A stretch of 26,654 nucleotides of DNA. Origin: Alphaproteobacteria bacterium. GTDB taxonomy: Bacteria > Pseudomonadota > Alphaproteobacteria > Rhizobiales > Aestuariivirgaceae. A program made the position numbers and the translations under genes. The stretch is from positions 1-26,654 of the forward strand of contig JAPLOT010000058.1 of the NCBI GenBank assembly GCA_026400595.1, in the 5' to 3' direction. The notes below the pieces were generated by a model. The model saw only the letters and a list, made by a program, of their open reading frames with translations, made no database searches and was not told the DNA's origin. This document shows positions 1 through 8,315 of the stretch, in pieces (positions within the stretch are counted from its first letter, which is position 1; the number at the start of each line of letters is the position of its first letter).

Positions 1-1125
1 CATGTGGTCGAGGCCCTGGCCCGGCAGGCGGCGGTGCTCAACACCAACACGCGCTACCTGCACGATGCCATACTCGACTACGCCGCGCGCCTCGGTTCCC
101 ACTTCCCGAAGCCGCTGTCCGTCATCTATCTGGTGTGCTCCGGTTCGGAGGCCAATGAGCTCGCATTGCGCATGGCGCGCACGGTCACCGGGCGGCGCGA
201 TACCATCTGCCTCGACTGGGGTTACCATGGCAACACCAATGGACTGATTGAGGTCAGCCCCTACAAGTTCAACCGCAAGGGTGGACGCGGCAAGCCGGAG
301 CATGTCGAGATCGCCGAACTGCCTGATCCCTATCGTGGTCGCTTCAAGGGCCATGGCGTCGATGCCGGAATTGCCTATGCGCGTTCGGTCGACGAGAAGA
401 TCGAGACGATCCGCGCCCGCACCGGACAGGGCCCGGCCGCCTTTATCGCCGAGGCCATTTCCGGATGTGGCGGACAGGTCTTCTTTCCGGATGCCTATCT
501 CGATACGTCCGCCGCTCTTGTCCGCAAGGCGGGCGGACTGGTGATCGTCGACGAGGTGCAGACCGGCTTCGGCCGTATCGGCACCCACATGTGGGCGCAC
601 GGGCCACAGGGCGTCGTCCCCGATATCGTGACGCTAGGCAAGCCCATCGGCAACGGCCATCCGATGGCGGCAGTGGTCACCACCCCCGAAATCGCCAGTG
701 CATTCGCCAACGGCATGGAGTTCTTTTCGTCCTTTGGCGGCAATCCGGTGTCGGCCGCCGTCGGCATGGCGGTCCTGGACGTGATTGAGACCGAGGGATT
801 GCAGGCGAGGGCGCGCGATACCGGGGCATACCTGAAGTCTGGGATATCCGAACTCGCCGCGCGGCATGACCTGATCGGCGACGTACGCGGCCAGGGCCTT
901 TTCATCGGCGTTGAGCTGGTCCGCGACCGTTCGACGCTGGAGCCCGCCACGGAAGAGGCGGGGCGCATCGTCAACCTCATGCGCGACAATGGCGTGCTGA
1001 TCTCGACAGACGGGCCCTTCGACAACGTGCTCAAGATCAAGCCGCCCCTTGCCTTCGGGCGCCGCGAGGCCGACATCATGCTGGAAAGCCTGGCACAGGC
1101 CCTGCGCGACGTCTGGGCGGTTTGA
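1..1125 (+). CDS. Class-III PLP aminotransferase / phospho-lyase-like protein, 5' truncated by window edge
   Basis: The frame is open from base 1 (first codon CAT), so the N-terminus lies outside the window; the GTG at base 4 is not the real start. Visible fold-type I features are the phosphate-binding region GSEANELALR, the cofactor-stacking segment GYHGNTNG, the PLP-pyridine Asp in DEVQTGFGR, and the Schiff-base Lys in TLGKPIGNGHP. The sequence style (LNTNTRYLHDAI near the start, ISPYKFNRKGGRG in the middle) resembles the AGXT2-like clade, which includes ethanolamine-phosphate and phosphohydroxylysine phospho-lyases. In bacteria that clade is sometimes fused to an APH-type kinase and an M23 peptidase, so the missing upstream part could hold such domains. 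The class is certain; the substrate is not. The stop lies 32 bp before ccmC. Confidence 0.88.
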   Translation, partial: HVVEALARQAAVLNTNTRYLHDAILDYAARLGSHFPKPLSVIYLVCSGSEANELALRMARTVTGRRDTICLDWGYHGNTNGLIEVSPYKFNRKGGRGKPEHVEIAELPDPYRGRFKGHGVDAGIAYARSVDEKIETIRARTGQGPAAFIAEAISGCGGQVFFPDAYLDTSAALVRKAGGLVIVDEVQTGFGRIGTHMWAHGPQGVVPDIVTLGKPIGNGHPMAAVVTTPEIASAFANGMEFFSSFGGNPVSAAVGMAVLDVIETEGLQARARDTGAYLKSGISELAARHDLIGDVRGQGLFIGVELVRDRSTLEPATEEAGRIVNLMRDNGVLISTDGPFDNVLKIKPPLAFGRREADIMLESLAQALRDVWAV

Positions 1126-1157
1126 CGCGCAAGGCGGGTTCGGGCTACGAGAGCGCC

Positions 1158-1880
1158 ATGCAATACCTAGCAAATCCGGCGCGTTTCCTGCGCATCGCCA
1201 ATGCGGCCCTGCCCTATGTCTGGAGCATTGCACTCGTGTTGCTGGCGGTCGGACTCTATGGCGCCCTGGTGACGGCACCGCCCGACTACCAGCAGGGCGA
1301 AACAGTGCGCATCATGTACGTCCATGTTCCCGCAGCCTGGATGGCGCTGTTCATCTACACGGTGATGGCGCTGGCCAGCGCGGTGGCGATCATCTTCCGT
1401 CATCCCCTGGCGGACGTCGCGGCCAAGGCTGCGGCACCGATCGGTGCTGTCTTTTGTTTCCTCGCACTGGTCACCGGCTCGCTCTGGGGCAAGCCCATGT
1501 GGGGTACCTGGTGGGAATGGGATGCACGGCTCACATCGATGTTCGTGCTGTTCCTTCTCTATATCGGCTACATGGCCATCTGGCAGGCAATCGACGAGCC
1601 GCACCGTGCCGCGATGATCGCGCGGATCGTGGCACTGGTGGGTTTCGTCAATGTGCCCATCGTGAAATTCTCGGTCGACTGGTGGAATTCCCTGCATCAG
1701 CCTGCCAGCGTCTTCCGGACCGATGGTCCGACCATCGCGCCCTCCATGCTGTGGCCGCTGCTGGTGATGGGGCTGGCCTATAGCTTCCTGTTCCTCGCGC
1801 TGCACCTGACGGCGATGCGCGCCGAAATCGCCGCCCGCAAGATCCGGCAGATCCATATCGCCGAAACGGGGGCGCGCTGA
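1158..1880 (+). CDS. ccmC: Heme exporter protein CcmC (cytochrome c maturation)
   Basis: This 240-residue multi-pass inner-membrane protein of the system I cytochrome c biogenesis pathway handles heme for transfer to CcmE. The tryptophan-rich heme-handling signature is seen as WGTWWEWDARLT, flanked by the two expected conserved His contexts, YVHVPAAW and SLHQPAS. About six hydrophobic segments are visible. An in-frame TTG at 1122 would add 12 residues but overlaps the preceding aminotransferase stop; the ATG at 1158 (MQYLANPARFLR) matches the usual CcmC N-terminus and is chosen here, although no strong ribosome binding site precedes it. The stop overlaps the ccmD start (TGATG), indicating coupling. 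ccmA and ccmB, which normally precede ccmC in alphaproteobacteria, are not here. Confidence 0.95.
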   Translation: MQYLANPARFLRIANAALPYVWSIALVLLAVGLYGALVTAPPDYQQGETVRIMYVHVPAAWMALFIYTVMALASAVAIIFRHPLADVAAKAAAPIGAVFCFLALVTGSLWGKPMWGTWWEWDARLTSMFVLFLLYIGYMAIWQAIDEPHRAAMIARIVALVGFVNVPIVKFSVDWWNSLHQPASVFRTDGPTIAPSMLWPLLVMGLAYSFLFLALHLTAMRAEIAARKIRQIHIAETGAR

Positions 1881-2038
1881 TGAACTTCACCGCCGCCCAT
1901 ATCGGCTTTGTGCTGGCCTCCTATGGCATCAGCTTCGCCTGCATCCTGGGCCTCGCCGCATACGTGATTGCCCGCGACCGCAAGCTGCGCGCCGAGGCCC
2001 AGCGCCTGGATGCCGCCCGGCGCAGGGAACAGACATGA
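1880..2038 (+). CDS. ccmD: Heme exporter protein CcmD (small membrane protein)
   Basis: A 52-residue ORF runs from an ATG overlapping the ccmC TGA by one base to a TGA that overlaps the ccmG ATG (ATGA). The product begins MNFTAAHIGFVLASYGISF, has one hydrophobic segment (about residues 9-31), and ends in a basic, charged tail rich in Arg and Glu. This is the CcmD pattern: one transmembrane helix with a cytoplasmic charged tail, assisting release of holo-CcmE from the CcmABC complex. Position between ccmC and ccmG and overlap on both sides support the call despite the short length. Confidence 0.9.
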   Translation: MNFTAAHIGFVLASYGISFACILGLAAYVIARDRKLRAEAQRLDAARRREQT

Positions 2039-2604
2039 GCGAGGAGCCGGCAAGGGGCAGCCGTCTCTGGCTCGCGGCCATTCCGGTCATTGCCTTCCTG
2101 CTTCTGGCAGCCATTTTCTGGCGGGGATTGTCGGGCAACCCGTCGGAAATACCTTCCGCCCTGATCGGGAAGCCCGTGCCCTCATTCTCGCTGCCGCCGG
2201 TCGAGGGTCTTGGCATCCCCGGTTTCGACGCGGCGGCTCTGAAGACCGGGCAGGTGACAGTGGTCAATGTCTGGGCTTCATGGTGCGGGCCCTGCAGGGT
2301 CGAGCATCCGGTGCTGATGGAGCTTTCGAAGCGAAGCGACATCCGTGTCTTCGGGCTCAACTACAAGGACGAGCCCGAGAATGCGCGGCGCTTCCTTGGC
2401 GTGCTGGGCCAGCCTTACGCTGCGGCCGTTGCAGACGAATCCGGCAGGGCGGCCGTTGACTGGGGCGTGTATGGCGTGCCCGAGACCTTCATCGTCGATG
2501 GTGACGGCATCATCCGCTTCAAATGGATCGGGCCGCTTACGCCGGAAGCGGTGGCTGGAAACTTCGGTGCGGAAATCGAGAAGGCGAAGGCGGCAAGGCC
2601 CTGA
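2035..2604 (+). CDS. ccmG: Thiol:disulfide interchange protein CcmG/DsbE
   Basis: This 189-residue periplasmic thioredoxin is anchored by an N-terminal signal-anchor helix (about residues 11-30). The redox motif WCGPC has its cysteines at residues 84 and 87, and the thioredoxin cis-proline lies in YGVPETF (Pro149), a typical CcmG/DsbE context. The protein reduces apocytochrome c heme-binding cysteines, or the CcmH thiols, before heme ligation. It starts 4 bp inside ccmD (ATGA), consistent with a ccmCDG transcript. The next gene is convergent, 15 bp away, with no clear intrinsic terminator in the gap. Confidence 0.95.
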   Translation: MSEEPARGSRLWLAAIPVIAFLLLAAIFWRGLSGNPSEIPSALIGKPVPSFSLPPVEGLGIPGFDAAALKTGQVTVVNVWASWCGPCRVEHPVLMELSKRSDIRVFGLNYKDEPENARRFLGVLGQPYAAAVADESGRAAVDWGVYGVPETFIVDGDGIIRFKWIGPLTPEAVAGNFGAEIEKAKAARP

Positions 2605-2619
2605 ATGGCCTGCCGGCAA

Positions 2620-3120
2620 TCAGCCCCGCTTGCGTGACCTGATCTTGCGGACGGGTGCAGCGGGCTCGCGCTCTTCGATCTTGTCCATCTCGGTGGCAAG
2701 AACGGCCAGCGTGTCGAGGAAGGACCGGCGATCCGCCGAAGGAACCAGCGACAGGAGCTGCCGATCCACTTCATCTGCGCCAGGAAGCGCCATCTTGAGC
2801 ATCTTCTTGCCGACGGCGGTTATGCGGATTGCGTTGGTGCGGCCGTCGTCCTTGGTGCGCTTGCGCTGGAGGTAGCCCTGAGCGAGGAGACGGGCCACCA
2901 GATCGGCCAGTGTCGAGCGGTCGATGCCGGTCAGTTTCACCAGGTCGGTCTGGCTCTTTCCGTCATTGCTGTCGACCGCGAGGAGCACCGTGTACTGGCG
3001 ATGGGTGAGTCCGGACTTGCCGACTTCAGCCATGTAGATGTGGCTGGCGAACTGCGCCGCCCGCTTCAACAGGTGCGATGGTGATCGCGAAAACTGCTTC
3101 ACATCCTTGGATGCCGTCAT
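2620..3120 (-). CDS. MarR-family winged-helix transcriptional regulator
   Basis: The 166-residue product has a central winged helix-turn-helix of the MarR type: HRQYTVLLAVDSNDGKSQTD leads into LTGIDRSTLADLVARL (recognition helix), and the wing carries RTKDDGRTNAIRIT, the DxR-type wing signature of MarR proteins. Flanking helices would make the dimer interface, and the C-terminus ends in a basic tail (KIRSRKRG). Such regulators usually repress a neighbouring gene and are released by small ligands. The nearest candidate target is the divergent Nudix gene or the regulator itself, through the 260-bp intergenic region; this is inference. The ligand is unknown. Confidence 0.9.
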   Translation of the reverse strand: MTASKDVKQFSRSPSHLLKRAAQFASHIYMAEVGKSGLTHRQYTVLLAVDSNDGKSQTDLVKLTGIDRSTLADLVARLLAQGYLQRKRTKDDGRTNAIRITAVGKKMLKMALPGADEVDRQLLSLVPSADRRSFLDTLAVLATEMDKIEEREPAAPVRKIRSRKRG

Positions 3121-3380
3121 GAACCCCTTCTCCTGCCCCTTCGTGTCGCCTGCGCTCAGCCTGGTCTCCAGGTCACGGCGCCGGCGTCTTCATCCCTCTC
3201 TGGCCTTTCGACTTCCATGCATGGAAATCCCGCCAACCAGCCCCGGAGCCGCGCTCTCCTAGCGGCTCGCCCCTGCTGCTGCAAGCAAAAAGGTCAGAAG
3301 CCGCCAAGCAAACTAGACTATCAGTCATCATGCTTCCGAGTTAAAATGATCAGAACACGGAATTCAACTCTTGACAATCA
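3121..3380. promoter_or_regulatory. Divergent intergenic region between MarR regulator and Nudix gene, with candidate operator
   Basis: This 260-bp spacer lies between divergent genes and must carry both promoters. The part next to the Nudix gene is clearly AT-richer than its surroundings. An inverted repeat GACT-ATC-AGTC sits at 3316-3326 and TTAAAATGAT at 3341-3350 could hold a -10-like element, but I see no well-spaced -35/-10 pair. It is a plausible site for MarR binding; only the repeat and the AT-rich composition are directly visible. Confidence 0.35.
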
Positions 3381-3932
3381 ATGAGCGACACGTCCCTGCC
3401 GGCCCAGTTCAGCCGAAAGATCCCCGACGGCGACACGCATCAGCGCGATGTCTGCAGTACCTGCGGCTATGTCCATTATGTAAATCCAAAGATCGTTACG
3501 GGTGCGATCGTCCTGCATGACGAACGGATTCTGCTGTGCCGCCGTGCCATTGCGCCGCGTATCGGCTTCTGGACGCTGCCGGCCGGCTTCATGGAGCTGG
3601 GAGAAACGGCGGAACAAGCTGCCGTGCGCGAGGCACGCGAGGAAGCCAATGCCGAGATCGCCATTGACCGGCTGCTGGCGGTCTACACCATTCCGCGCAT
3701 CGCCCAGGTCCAGATCATGTATCTGGCTCGCCTCACGTCCGCCACGGTCTCTCCGGGTCCCGAGAGTCTTGAGGTCGTGCTCGCAGGCTGGGGCGAGATC
3801 CCGTGGGCTGAACTCGCCTTTCCATCGGTCCGCTGGGCGCTGGAGCAGTTTCAGACTGTCCAGGGCCGGGACGACTTCGCGCCCTTCGCCAATCCGCCGG
3901 GTGAATTCGGTGACACTAAGCCGATGACTTAG
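3381..3932 (+). CDS. Nudix hydrolase with N-terminal single-knuckle segment
   Basis: The 183-residue product contains a full Nudix box: Gly69, Glu75, Arg83-Glu84 and Glu87-Glu88 with the canonical spacing, binding Mg for hydrolysis of nucleoside-diphosphate-linked substrates. Before it lies a short segment with one CxxC (Cys25, Cys28) followed by YVNPKIVTG, like the second half of the zinc-ribbon region found upstream of Nudix domains in NudC-like and ADP-ribose-pyrophosphatase-like proteins; a first CxxC is not present. The exact nucleotide substrate cannot be read from sequence. The ATG at 3381 has no clear Shine-Dalgarno sequence. The 3' end overlaps the convergent yciB gene by 17 bp. Confidence 0.9.
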   Translation: MSDTSLPAQFSRKIPDGDTHQRDVCSTCGYVHYVNPKIVTGAIVLHDERILLCRRAIAPRIGFWTLPAGFMELGETAEQAAVREAREEANAEIAIDRLLAVYTIPRIAQVQIMYLARLTSATVSPGPESLEVVLAGWGEIPWAELAFPSVRWALEQFQTVQGRDDFAPFANPPGEFGDTKPMT

Positions 3933-4473
3933 GTTCATCCTCGATCATGTGCCGTGCCATGAAGGGTGCATTGGCCAAGGCGAAGACCAGCGTGATGGGG
4001 ATCAGCCCGAAGACCTTGAAGTTCACCCAGGCATCAGTCGACATGTTGCGCCAGACGAGCTCATTGAGCAGCGCCAGAAAGAGGAAGAAGACGCCCCAGC
4101 GGATGGTAAGTGTGCGCCAGGCCGCCTCGGGCATTCGCAGGCTCTCGCCGATCACCAGCTTGAGGTGGTTCTTGCCGAACATCACACCGCCAAGAAGGAT
4201 TGCCCCGAAAAGCGCATTGATCAGCGTGACCTTCACCTTGATGAAGATATCGCTCTGAAGCCAGAGCGTGAGCGCGCCGAAAACCGCGACGAAGACCGCC
4301 GAAGCGAGCGGAACCATGGCAATCTTGCGGGTCAGCGCCCAGGAGACGGCGAGGGCCACGGCTGTTGCCAACATGAAGATGCCGGTGCCCCAGAAGATGC
4401 CGGCCTTCCAGTTGGCAATGAAGAACAGGATCAGGGGTCCCGTCTCGATGAGAAGCTTCACGCCCTGGCTCAT
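3916..4473 (-). CDS. yciB: Inner membrane-spanning protein YciB / septation protein A
   Basis: A 185-residue polytopic membrane protein with five or so hydrophobic helices. It begins with the family-typical pattern KLLIETGPLILFFIANWKAG and contains the conserved stretch around KVTLINALFGAILLGG and the later NELVWRNMSTDAWVNFKVFG, characteristic of the YciB/IspZ (intracellular septation protein A) family. It acts in the cytoplasmic membrane and has been linked to envelope integrity and septum formation in other bacteria. Its ATG overlaps the ftsY stop by 4 bp, so it is probably the last gene of the dapF-mtaB-ftsY-yciB operon. Confidence 0.93.
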   Translation of the reverse strand: MSQGVKLLIETGPLILFFIANWKAGIFWGTGIFMLATAVALAVSWALTRKIAMVPLASAVFVAVFGALTLWLQSDIFIKVKVTLINALFGAILLGGVMFGKNHLKLVIGESLRMPEAAWRTLTIRWGVFFLFLALLNELVWRNMSTDAWVNFKVFGLIPITLVFALANAPFMARHMIEDEPKSSA

Positions 4474-6062
4474 TGGTCCTCCAATCCGGCAATGGCGCGG
4501 GCAAATCCCTCCGCCTCGAATGGTTGCAGGTCATCGACGGTTTCGCCGACGCCGATGGCATGTACCGGCAGTTTGAACCGCTCGGCGATGGCGACAAGGA
4601 TGCCGCCCCGGGCGGTGCCGTCCAGCTTGGTCATTATGATGCCGGTGACACCCGCCACCTTGGTGAAGATATCGGCCTGGGCCATGGCGTTCTGACCTGT
4701 CGTCGCATCGAGCACCAGCAGCACGGCATGCGGCGCCGTCTCGTCCTGCTTCTTGATGACGCGTACGATCTTGTCCAACTCGTCCATCAGGTAGGCCTTG
4801 TTCTGCAGCCGGCCAGCCGTGTCGATGAAGACGATGTCCGTGCCATCGGCCTTGGCCTCCTTTATGGCATCGAAGGCGAGGCCCGAGGCATCCGCGCCCG
4901 TGGGCCGCGCCATGGTCCTGGCGCCGATGCGCTGACCCCACACGGTCAATTGTTCGATGGCTGCCGCGCGGAAGGTGTCGCAGGCCGCGAACATGACCTT
5001 GAAACCTTCGCGCGTGGCGATGGCGCCGAGCTTGCCGATGGTGGTGGTCTTGCCCGCGCCGTTCACGCCCACCACCAGAATGATGAAGGGTTTCTCGGTT
5101 CCGAAATTGAACGGCACTTCGACCGGCTTCAGCACCTTGGCCACTTCGCTGGCCAGAATGCGCTTCACCTCCTCCGGGTCGATTTCCTTGTCATAGCGGC
5201 CCTCGGAGACGGCGCGGACGATCCGCTCGGCCATGGGCAGCCCGAGGTCGGCCTGCAACAGCACGTCCTCGAGATCCTGCAGCGTGTCCTTGTCGAGCTT
5301 GCGCTTGGTGAAGATCGAGGTGATCGAGCCGGTGATCGACTTCGATGACTTGGACAGGCCCTCCTTGAGCCGCGAAAACCAGCCCCGGCGCTGCCGCGCT
5401 TCTTCTGCCGCTTGCGGCGGCGGCGGTGGTTCAGGTTCAATCTCTGCGGCCACCGGGGCCGGCACGACGGATGGTTGCGGTAAGGGCTCGGGCGGCAACG
5501 CCACCGCTGACGGTTCGAGGGTAACCTCGGGTGCCGATGGCTCCAGCGCGTCCGGTTCCGGACTGATGACCGGCTCGGGCCTTGACGCGGGTTTCGGCTT
5601 CTCCTGTGCAACTTGAACCGGTTTTGGTGCGGTCTTTTTCGGTGCTTTCTTCGGCTCGACGCTCCTGGCCGGCGCCTTCGCCTTTGCCTTGGCGTCCGGC
5701 TTTGTCGATGGAGGCTCGGGCACCTTGGCCTTGGCCTTCGGAGCCGACTTTGGTGGAGCCGGCGCAGGTTTGGGCTTGGTCTTCGCGACGGCCGTTTTCG
5801 CTTTTGGTAGCGGAGGCTCCTCCCGCGGTGCCACGGGCACCGCCTCAACCACCGCTGCAGGCTCCGGTTCGGGTTCAGCTGGCGGGGCGACGGCCACAGG
5901 CTCCGGTTGCCGCTCGGGCTCCGGTTGCGCCTCCGGTCCCGGCACGACAACCGGTTCGGGTGCAGCTTCCGGTTCTGGCAGCGCCTCGACGGGCGGCGGC
6001 GGCGGGGCCTCCTCCTTCTTGCCGGTGATCCGGTTGAAGAGCTTCTTGAAGAAGCCGCTCAT
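4470..6062 (-). CDS. ftsY: Signal recognition particle receptor FtsY
   Basis: The 530-residue SRP receptor GTPase targets nascent membrane proteins to the translocon. Residues from about 10 to 225 form a long low-complexity A-domain of Pro, Glu, Ala and Lys repeats; the N-terminus (MSGFFKKLFNRITGKK) is an amphipathic basic membrane-binding helix. The NG domain follows: P-loop GVNGAGKTTT near residue 332, DTFRAAAIEQL, the switch DTAGR near 414, TKLDGTARGG near 478, and the C-terminal GVGETVDDLQPF. The A-domain is longer than in compact FtsY proteins. It overlaps mtaB upstream and yciB downstream by 4 bp each, so translation is probably coupled. Confidence 0.97.
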   Translation of the reverse strand: MSGFFKKLFNRITGKKEEAPPPPPVEALPEPEAAPEPVVVPGPEAQPEPERQPEPVAVAPPAEPEPEPAAVVEAVPVAPREEPPLPKAKTAVAKTKPKPAPAPPKSAPKAKAKVPEPPSTKPDAKAKAKAPARSVEPKKAPKKTAPKPVQVAQEKPKPASRPEPVISPEPDALEPSAPEVTLEPSAVALPPEPLPQPSVVPAPVAAEIEPEPPPPPQAAEEARQRRGWFSRLKEGLSKSSKSITGSITSIFTKRKLDKDTLQDLEDVLLQADLGLPMAERIVRAVSEGRYDKEIDPEEVKRILASEVAKVLKPVEVPFNFGTEKPFIILVVGVNGAGKTTTIGKLGAIATREGFKVMFAACDTFRAAAIEQLTVWGQRIGARTMARPTGADASGLAFDAIKEAKADGTDIVFIDTAGRLQNKAYLMDELDKIVRVIKKQDETAPHAVLLVLDATTGQNAMAQADIFTKVAGVTGIIMTKLDGTARGGILVAIAERFKLPVHAIGVGETVDDLQPFEAEGFARAIAGLEDQ

Positions 6063-7306
6063 GCCGCAAGCCTGGCTTCGAGGTGACCATCGCCGCGGCC
6101 GATGACACGCGCCTGCACGATGGCGCCGGGCGCCATGCGGCTGGCGAAACGGACCTGGGCGAAATGTTCGGTGCGGCCCATGGCTTCGGTTTCGACCAGG
6201 ACCTGGCGCGTTGCACCCACTTCACCGGCGAGGAAGCTGTCGAGGCGGGCGGCGCCGGCTTCGCGCAGGCGCTGCGCCCTCGCCTTGATCACAGACTTGT
6301 CAAGTTGCGGCATGCGGGCGGCCGGAGTTCCCGGGCGGGGTGAAAAGGGGAAGACATGGAGGTAGGTCAGGCCACAGTCGTCCAGGATGCGCAACGAGTT
6401 CTCGAACATCTCGTCCGTTTCGGTCGGAAAGCCGGCGATGATGTCGGCGCCGAAGACGATGTCCGGACGGCGGGAACGCAGTGCCTGACAGAAGGCGATC
6501 GAGTCCTCGCGGGCATGACGCCGCTTCATGCGCTTCAGGATCAGGTTGTCGCCGGACTGCAGCGACAGATGGATGTGGGGCATGATGCGCGGTTCTCCCG
6601 CGATCACCTCCATGAGTTCGGGATCGGCCTCGATCGAGTCGATGGATGAGAGGCGCAGGCGCTTGAGATCGGGCACCTGGTAAAGAATGCGCGATACGAG
6701 ATGGCCGAGCCGCGGCGTGCCGCCCAGATCGGCCCCCCAGGAGGTGAGATCGACGCCGGTGAGCACAACCTCGGAATATCCCGAAGCAACGAGGCGCCGT
6801 ACCTGCTCCACGACGTCTCCCGCAACGAGCGAACGCGAGTTTCCGCGGCCAAAGGGAATGATGCAGAAGGTGCAGCGATGGTCGCAGCCGTTCTGCACCT
6901 GAACAAAGGCGCGGGTGCGCTCCTTAAGCCCGTCGATCAGATGCGGCGTTGCCGCCTTGACCTTCATGATGTCGGCCACCGCCACGCGCGGCCTGTCGCC
7001 GGGCTGCCAGCTTTCCGCCCGCAGCTTTTCCTCATTGCCCAGGACCCTGTCCACCTCCGGCATGGCTGCGAACATCTGCGGATCGGTCTGGGCCGCGCAG
7101 CCTGTCACGATGATGCTGGCGTCCGGATTTTCCGCGCGGGCGCGGCGGATCGCCTGGCGGGCCTGGCGCGTGGCCTCGCCGGTCACCGCGCAGGTATTGA
7201 AGACAATGGCATCGGACAGGCCCGCGGCCTCTGCGTGGCCACGCATGACTTCCGACTCATAGGTATTGAGCCGGCAGCCGAAGGTGACGAACTGGGTTTC
7301 GGCCAT
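6059..7306 (-). CDS. mtaB: tRNA t6A37 methylthiotransferase MtaB (radical SAM)
   Basis: The 415-residue methylthiotransferase converts N6-threonylcarbamoyladenosine at tRNA position 37 to its 2-methylthio form. The N-terminal UPF0004 domain has the cluster cysteines Cys11 (FGCRLNTYESE), Cys39 (NTCAVT) and Cys70 (VTGCAAQ); the radical-SAM cluster motif CDHRCTFC spans residues 141-148; HLSLQSGDN and the C-terminal TRAM-like segment follow. The FGCRLNTYE start and CAVTGEATRQ pattern favour MtaB over MiaB or RimO. It starts 3 bp after the dapF stop. Confidence 0.94.
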   Translation of the reverse strand: MAETQFVTFGCRLNTYESEVMRGHAEAAGLSDAIVFNTCAVTGEATRQARQAIRRARAENPDASIIVTGCAAQTDPQMFAAMPEVDRVLGNEEKLRAESWQPGDRPRVAVADIMKVKAATPHLIDGLKERTRAFVQVQNGCDHRCTFCIIPFGRGNSRSLVAGDVVEQVRRLVASGYSEVVLTGVDLTSWGADLGGTPRLGHLVSRILYQVPDLKRLRLSSIDSIEADPELMEVIAGEPRIMPHIHLSLQSGDNLILKRMKRRHAREDSIAFCQALRSRRPDIVFGADIIAGFPTETDEMFENSLRILDDCGLTYLHVFPFSPRPGTPAARMPQLDKSVIKARAQRLREAGAARLDSFLAGEVGATRQVLVETEAMGRTEHFAQVRFASRMAPGAIVQARVIGRGDGHLEARLAA

Positions 7307-7309
7307 CAG

Positions 7310-8167
7310 CTAGACCGCCAGATGGGCCGGAAGATCGCCCTCGAAGTCATAGCTGACCGGGCCGGTCATGAGGATGTGGCCGTCGTTCTCGCGGCATTCC
7401 ATGAAGAGATCGCCGCCGGGAAGGCTGACCGTGGCCTTGCGGCCGATGATGCGGATGCGCGCGCCGGCCGCCATCACGGCGCAGGCCGCCGTACCGCAGG
7501 CGCGGGTCAGGCCGGCCCCGCGTTCCCAGACGCGGATCGTCACGTGATCCTTGGCGTCGACCCGTGCAAGGGTGATATTGGCCCGCTCCGGGAAGAGCGG
7601 ATGATGTTCGAGCATGGGGCCGACCTTCGACAGATCCACGACATCCAGATCCTTGACCCAGAAGATGCAGTGAGGATTGCCCACATTCACAACCGATGGC
7701 GAATGGATCAGCGGCGCTTCCACGGGGCCGACCTGCAGCTCGATGTGGCGCGTGTCATGGAACTTCTCCGAGAGCGGGATGTCCTTCCAGTCGAACCGGG
7801 GCGCCCCGTTGTCGATGGTTACCAGGGCGTCCCCCGCCTTCTCGGCGACGAGGAAGCCGCCCTTGGTATCGATCGTGGCACGCGTTGTCATCTTTTCCGT
7901 GAAGATCAGATCTGCGATGCAGCGCGAGGCGTTGCCGCAGCTCTCGACCTCGCCGCCCTCATTGTTCCAGATCCGCATGGTCACGTCGGCGCGCTTGGAC
8001 GGTTCCATGACGATAAGCTGGTCACAGCCGATGCCGGAACGGCGATCGGCGATGGCGCGCGCGCGGGCTTCGGTCATGGCAACCGGTGCCGACCGGGCGT
8101 CGAACACGACAAAATCATTCCCAAGACCATTCATCTTGCGGAAGTGGAGGGGTGCTGCAGCGCTCAT
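7310..8167 (-). CDS. dapF: Diaminopimelate epimerase
   Basis: The 285-residue, PLP-independent racemase interconverts LL- and meso-diaminopimelate for lysine and peptidoglycan synthesis. The duplicated-domain catalytic cysteines are visible as Cys77 in SCGNASRC and Cys224 in RACGTAACA; the conserved start FRKMNGLGNDFVV and GNPHC are present. The open frame extends upstream to 8449, but that extension is not family-like and overlaps the divergent adaptor gene, so the ATG at 8167 (MSAAAPLHFRKMNG) is chosen. It is the first gene of the four-gene minus-strand operon; its promoter must lie in 8168-8315. Confidence 0.95.
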   Translation of the reverse strand: MSAAAPLHFRKMNGLGNDFVVFDARSAPVAMTEARARAIADRRSGIGCDQLIVMEPSKRADVTMRIWNNEGGEVESCGNASRCIADLIFTEKMTTRATIDTKGGFLVAEKAGDALVTIDNGAPRFDWKDIPLSEKFHDTRHIELQVGPVEAPLIHSPSVVNVGNPHCIFWVKDLDVVDLSKVGPMLEHHPLFPERANITLARVDAKDHVTIRVWERGAGLTRACGTAACAVMAAGARIRIIGRKATVSLPGGDLFMECRENDGHILMTGPVSYDFEGDLPAHLAV

Positions 8168-8315
8168 CACCGCGCTTATATGGGAAATTCCCTTCCAAAA
8201 GCTAGACCGGGCCCGGTAGACCGGTCGCTGCGAAGCGCGGTGGACTTGCAACCCCGTCCGGCTTTCGTCAATCTCCACGAAGTTCAGCCATTTCGGCCCT
8301 GACCGGAGCGAATCA
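8168..8315. promoter_or_regulatory. Divergent promoter region with clustered palindromes
   Basis: This 148-bp spacer separates dapF (minus) from the RND adaptor (plus). It contains three short inverted repeats: GGGAA-A-TTCCC at 8182-8192, a perfect 12-bp ACCGGGCCCGGT at 8206-8217, and an 8-bp GACCGGTC at 8219-8226. The last two are one base apart. They may be operator sites for the efflux genes or for dapF. No regulator gene is adjacent. The adaptor has a plausible ribosome binding site (GGAG about 10 bp upstream). Confidence 0.4.

Noticed and set aside
3371..3376. TTGACA just before the Nudix start as a -35 box
   Set aside because: It ends four bases before the ATG, so a matching -10 would fall inside the gene; no TATAAT-like element is found there.
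6701..8302. 533-codon plus-strand frame
   Set aside because: It is antisense to mtaB and dapF, both of which carry their catalytic cysteines.
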